Shown here piece by piece: positions 63,701 to 64,000 of a stretch of DNA of 64,000 bases (its first letter is position 1; every line of letters begins with the position of its first letter). Source of the stretch: an uncultured Clostridium sp. GTDB taxonomy: Bacteria; Bacillota; Clostridia; UBA1212; UBA1255. The stretch covers positions 3,214-67,213 of the forward strand of contig UQSG01000011.1 of assembly GCA_900543695.1 (NCBI GenBank), written 5' to 3'. The notes under the pieces are model-generated. The model was not told the DNA's origin. It did no database searches and saw nothing but the letters and a program-made list of their open reading frames with translations. Made by a program: the position numbers and the translations under genes.

Positions 63701-64000
63701 GGGCGCGCTTCTGATTTCTCCGGACGGCGAGCTGTATTCCCTGAGCTCCGCTTCCTCTTCCGGGAACGGCGGCGCGTGTATCGCGCTGACGGCTCCGGAG
63801 GATCCGTCAGGATATCTGGTTGAAATTTATGATTATGCGGGAAACTGTACGGTTATCCCGGTGGAAGCTGCGGCGCCGTTCCTATGCGGAGATACGACGG
63901 GCGATGGAACTGTAGATGGTAAGGATGCTGCGCTGCTTTTGCAGTACCTTGCAGAACGGGACGTTCCCCTGAATGTGCTTGCAGCCGATGCCGATGCGGA
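60717..64000 (+). CDS. Secreted S8 (subtilisin-type) protease with PA and dockerin-like parts (3' partial)
   Basis: At least 1,094 residues, open to the window edge. A signal peptide (~1-29) is followed by a ~140-residue prodomain-like stretch. The catalytic triad is in order: Asp198 in 'VAVIDTELDF', His268 in 'HGSHVSGIAAG' and Ser583 in 'NGTSMATPQAAG'. A protease-associated insertion (~460-500, 'GKYALVRRGEISFEVKSKNA') sits between His and Ser, as in C5a-peptidase and lactocepin types. After the catalytic part come Ig/Fn3-like sheets, 'FSPDGNGVLDSF' and a FlgD-like stretch (~850-960). From Cys1057 the sequence 'GDTTGDGTVDGKDAALLLQY' matches a dockerin-type calcium loop, cut before its second half. 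Confidence 0.88.
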   Translation, partial: MKKKFASIVVSFLAACFCLTAWLPEPAGAVFLEDYVEQYMKDTTDPAAVYAVVLTLEDRPLSEYEAARRLGTGTFVQTAEGQERYRALIEKQDALLTELETVLARSVTAAYRYTAALNGICIYLSQPESERVLEHAASLGYDGMYLASAAFTPESRRSDLPAASGSEPRADASGSALEYVGNDGTYGDGTGTVVAVIDTELDFRHEYFTMKEPGTGRLTKAYVDGISPYLSTASFQRDSYYVSEKLPYVANYENYTANTYCDAQDIVHGSHVSGIAAGNGAGASGSRYQISGNAPNAQLVFMGNAHLRDETLFASFDDCLYLEVDVVNCSFGAEGVMLYGKTDALEFERKIVENLVEAGIQVCAAAGNSDKYALGGNALLSHPAYSIPGYPYNIPQTLTIASAQNPFSIQTALEAADGSLFVGLINSGFDSEELEGLSAEYAVIPGIGSAADFEGIDVSGKYALVRRGEISFEVKSKNAADAGAAGIIFYNNIEGESLSAAAGSVLPGLMVSLEDGEAMAALEEKTVRFRTFYSQQEGEPEVSAFTSWNCSNLLTLKPDLLCFGGNIYSSVPDNAYEFFNGTSMATPQAAGLYAILKQNVMQQKTKYGIEGQSDYPGIISKLLMSTAHPVSDSTSRTVISPRRQGNGVPNVKDALETPAYIYTESAADEYRPKLSLGDDAKRTGKFSFAFFVKNVSDTEVTYTLSYDLISDAVVGDATEDRSDDALAGYARNLSGNVSFRDSDGMEIKTVTVPAGAEARVEAFVSLSKADMDYMDRYFENGTYAEGYIYLKNNENPDLLLSFMGFYGSWLDSPVFDAFLYDGGEAFFEPTYLYADGGLILGMNLMDLFAGEETPAVTVPYFSPDGNGVLDSFSVSTTLLRPVYDLTLKIYNEDGELVYEQFAGDSGSWAADRNAPLSQVKLDWDGKDTDGLVHSGKTYRMEYTCRVVPDGSAWTHAQLQIVIDTENPEVRTVFLGETADGTELLYVNAEDQGEIQGALLISPDGELYSLSSASSSGNGGACIALTAPEDPSGYLVEIYDYAGNCTVIPVEAAAPFLCGDTTGDGTVDGKDAALLLQYLAERDVPLNVLAADADA

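Noticed and set aside
1..64000. CRISPR arrays, prophage, rRNA genes or insertion sequences
   Set aside because: No regularly spaced repeats, phage structural genes, integrases, transposases or rRNA-like stretches were seen anywhere in the window.

Overview
The window looks like chromosomal DNA of an endospore-forming member of the Clostridia. The evidence is SpoIVA, YqfC, YqfD, a YlbJ-like protein and a PdaA-like deacetylase, together with Gram-positive style lipoproteins, strong AGGAGG ribosome binding sites, TTGACA-N17-TATAAT type promoters, and a tRNA gene that encodes its own CCA end. Nearly every base belongs to a gene or a short regulatory gap; no gap exceeds about 300 bases. No insertion sequence, prophage, CRISPR array or rRNA was seen. 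The genus cannot be fixed from the sequence alone.

Layout. 1-13.0 kb: a carbohydrate uptake island with two complete pairs of ABC permeases, three solute-binding proteins (the first cut by the window edge, the third with its own promoter), an NHL/TPR/Yip1 membrane protein and a DUF5696 protein. It has no ATPase gene, so a shared ATPase elsewhere is likely. 13.1-17.9 kb: a YlbJ-like membrane protein, metA (acetyl-CoA type by residue Glu111), and a coupled pair made of a membrane-anchored propeller-like protein and a leucine-rich-repeat lipoprotein. 17.9-26.3 kb: rbgA, rnhB and engB, then a diaminopimelate-decarboxylase-like enzyme, an XRE-cupin regulator, an acyl-CoA synthetase, a Gfo/Idh/MocA oxidoreductase and an FGGY kinase. 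On the opposite strand lie a DUF4091 glycosidase-like gene and a 56-residue DUF951 gene.

28.3-36.1 kb: ybaB, recR, prfA, a Sua5/YwlC gene, a low-molecular-weight phosphatase and upp, followed by a three-enzyme sugar cassette (TIM-like isomerase, FGGY kinase, fucose-isomerase-like protein). 36.2-41.4 kb: a potassium island in which a KdpD/KdpE-like two-component system sits with an SLC13/ArsB-type transporter and KtrB/KtrA, without kdpFABC. 41.5-45.6 kb: a putative PD-(D/E)XK nuclease, spoIVA (minus strand), a DUF6273 lipoprotein and tRNA-Lys. 45.6-52.8 kb: hisS, a small acidic-tailed membrane protein, mtaB (minus strand, with a disrupted 5' end), two DUF881 proteins, the PdaA-like deacetylase, yqfC and yqfD. 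52.9-64 kb: an EF-G paralogue, citrate synthase, leuS, argS and a large secreted S8 protease ending in a dockerin-like repeat at the window edge.

The main points for follow-up are: a 33-bp palindromic repeat family (TTTTTCCCT-N15-AGGGAAAAA) found three times between genes; an apparent frameshift at an A8 run in mtaB; a 12-bp dyad at the predicted transcription start of citrate synthase; a perfect 20-bp palindrome in front of the PdaA-like gene; the linked double importer; and the sugar cassette of unknown substrate.
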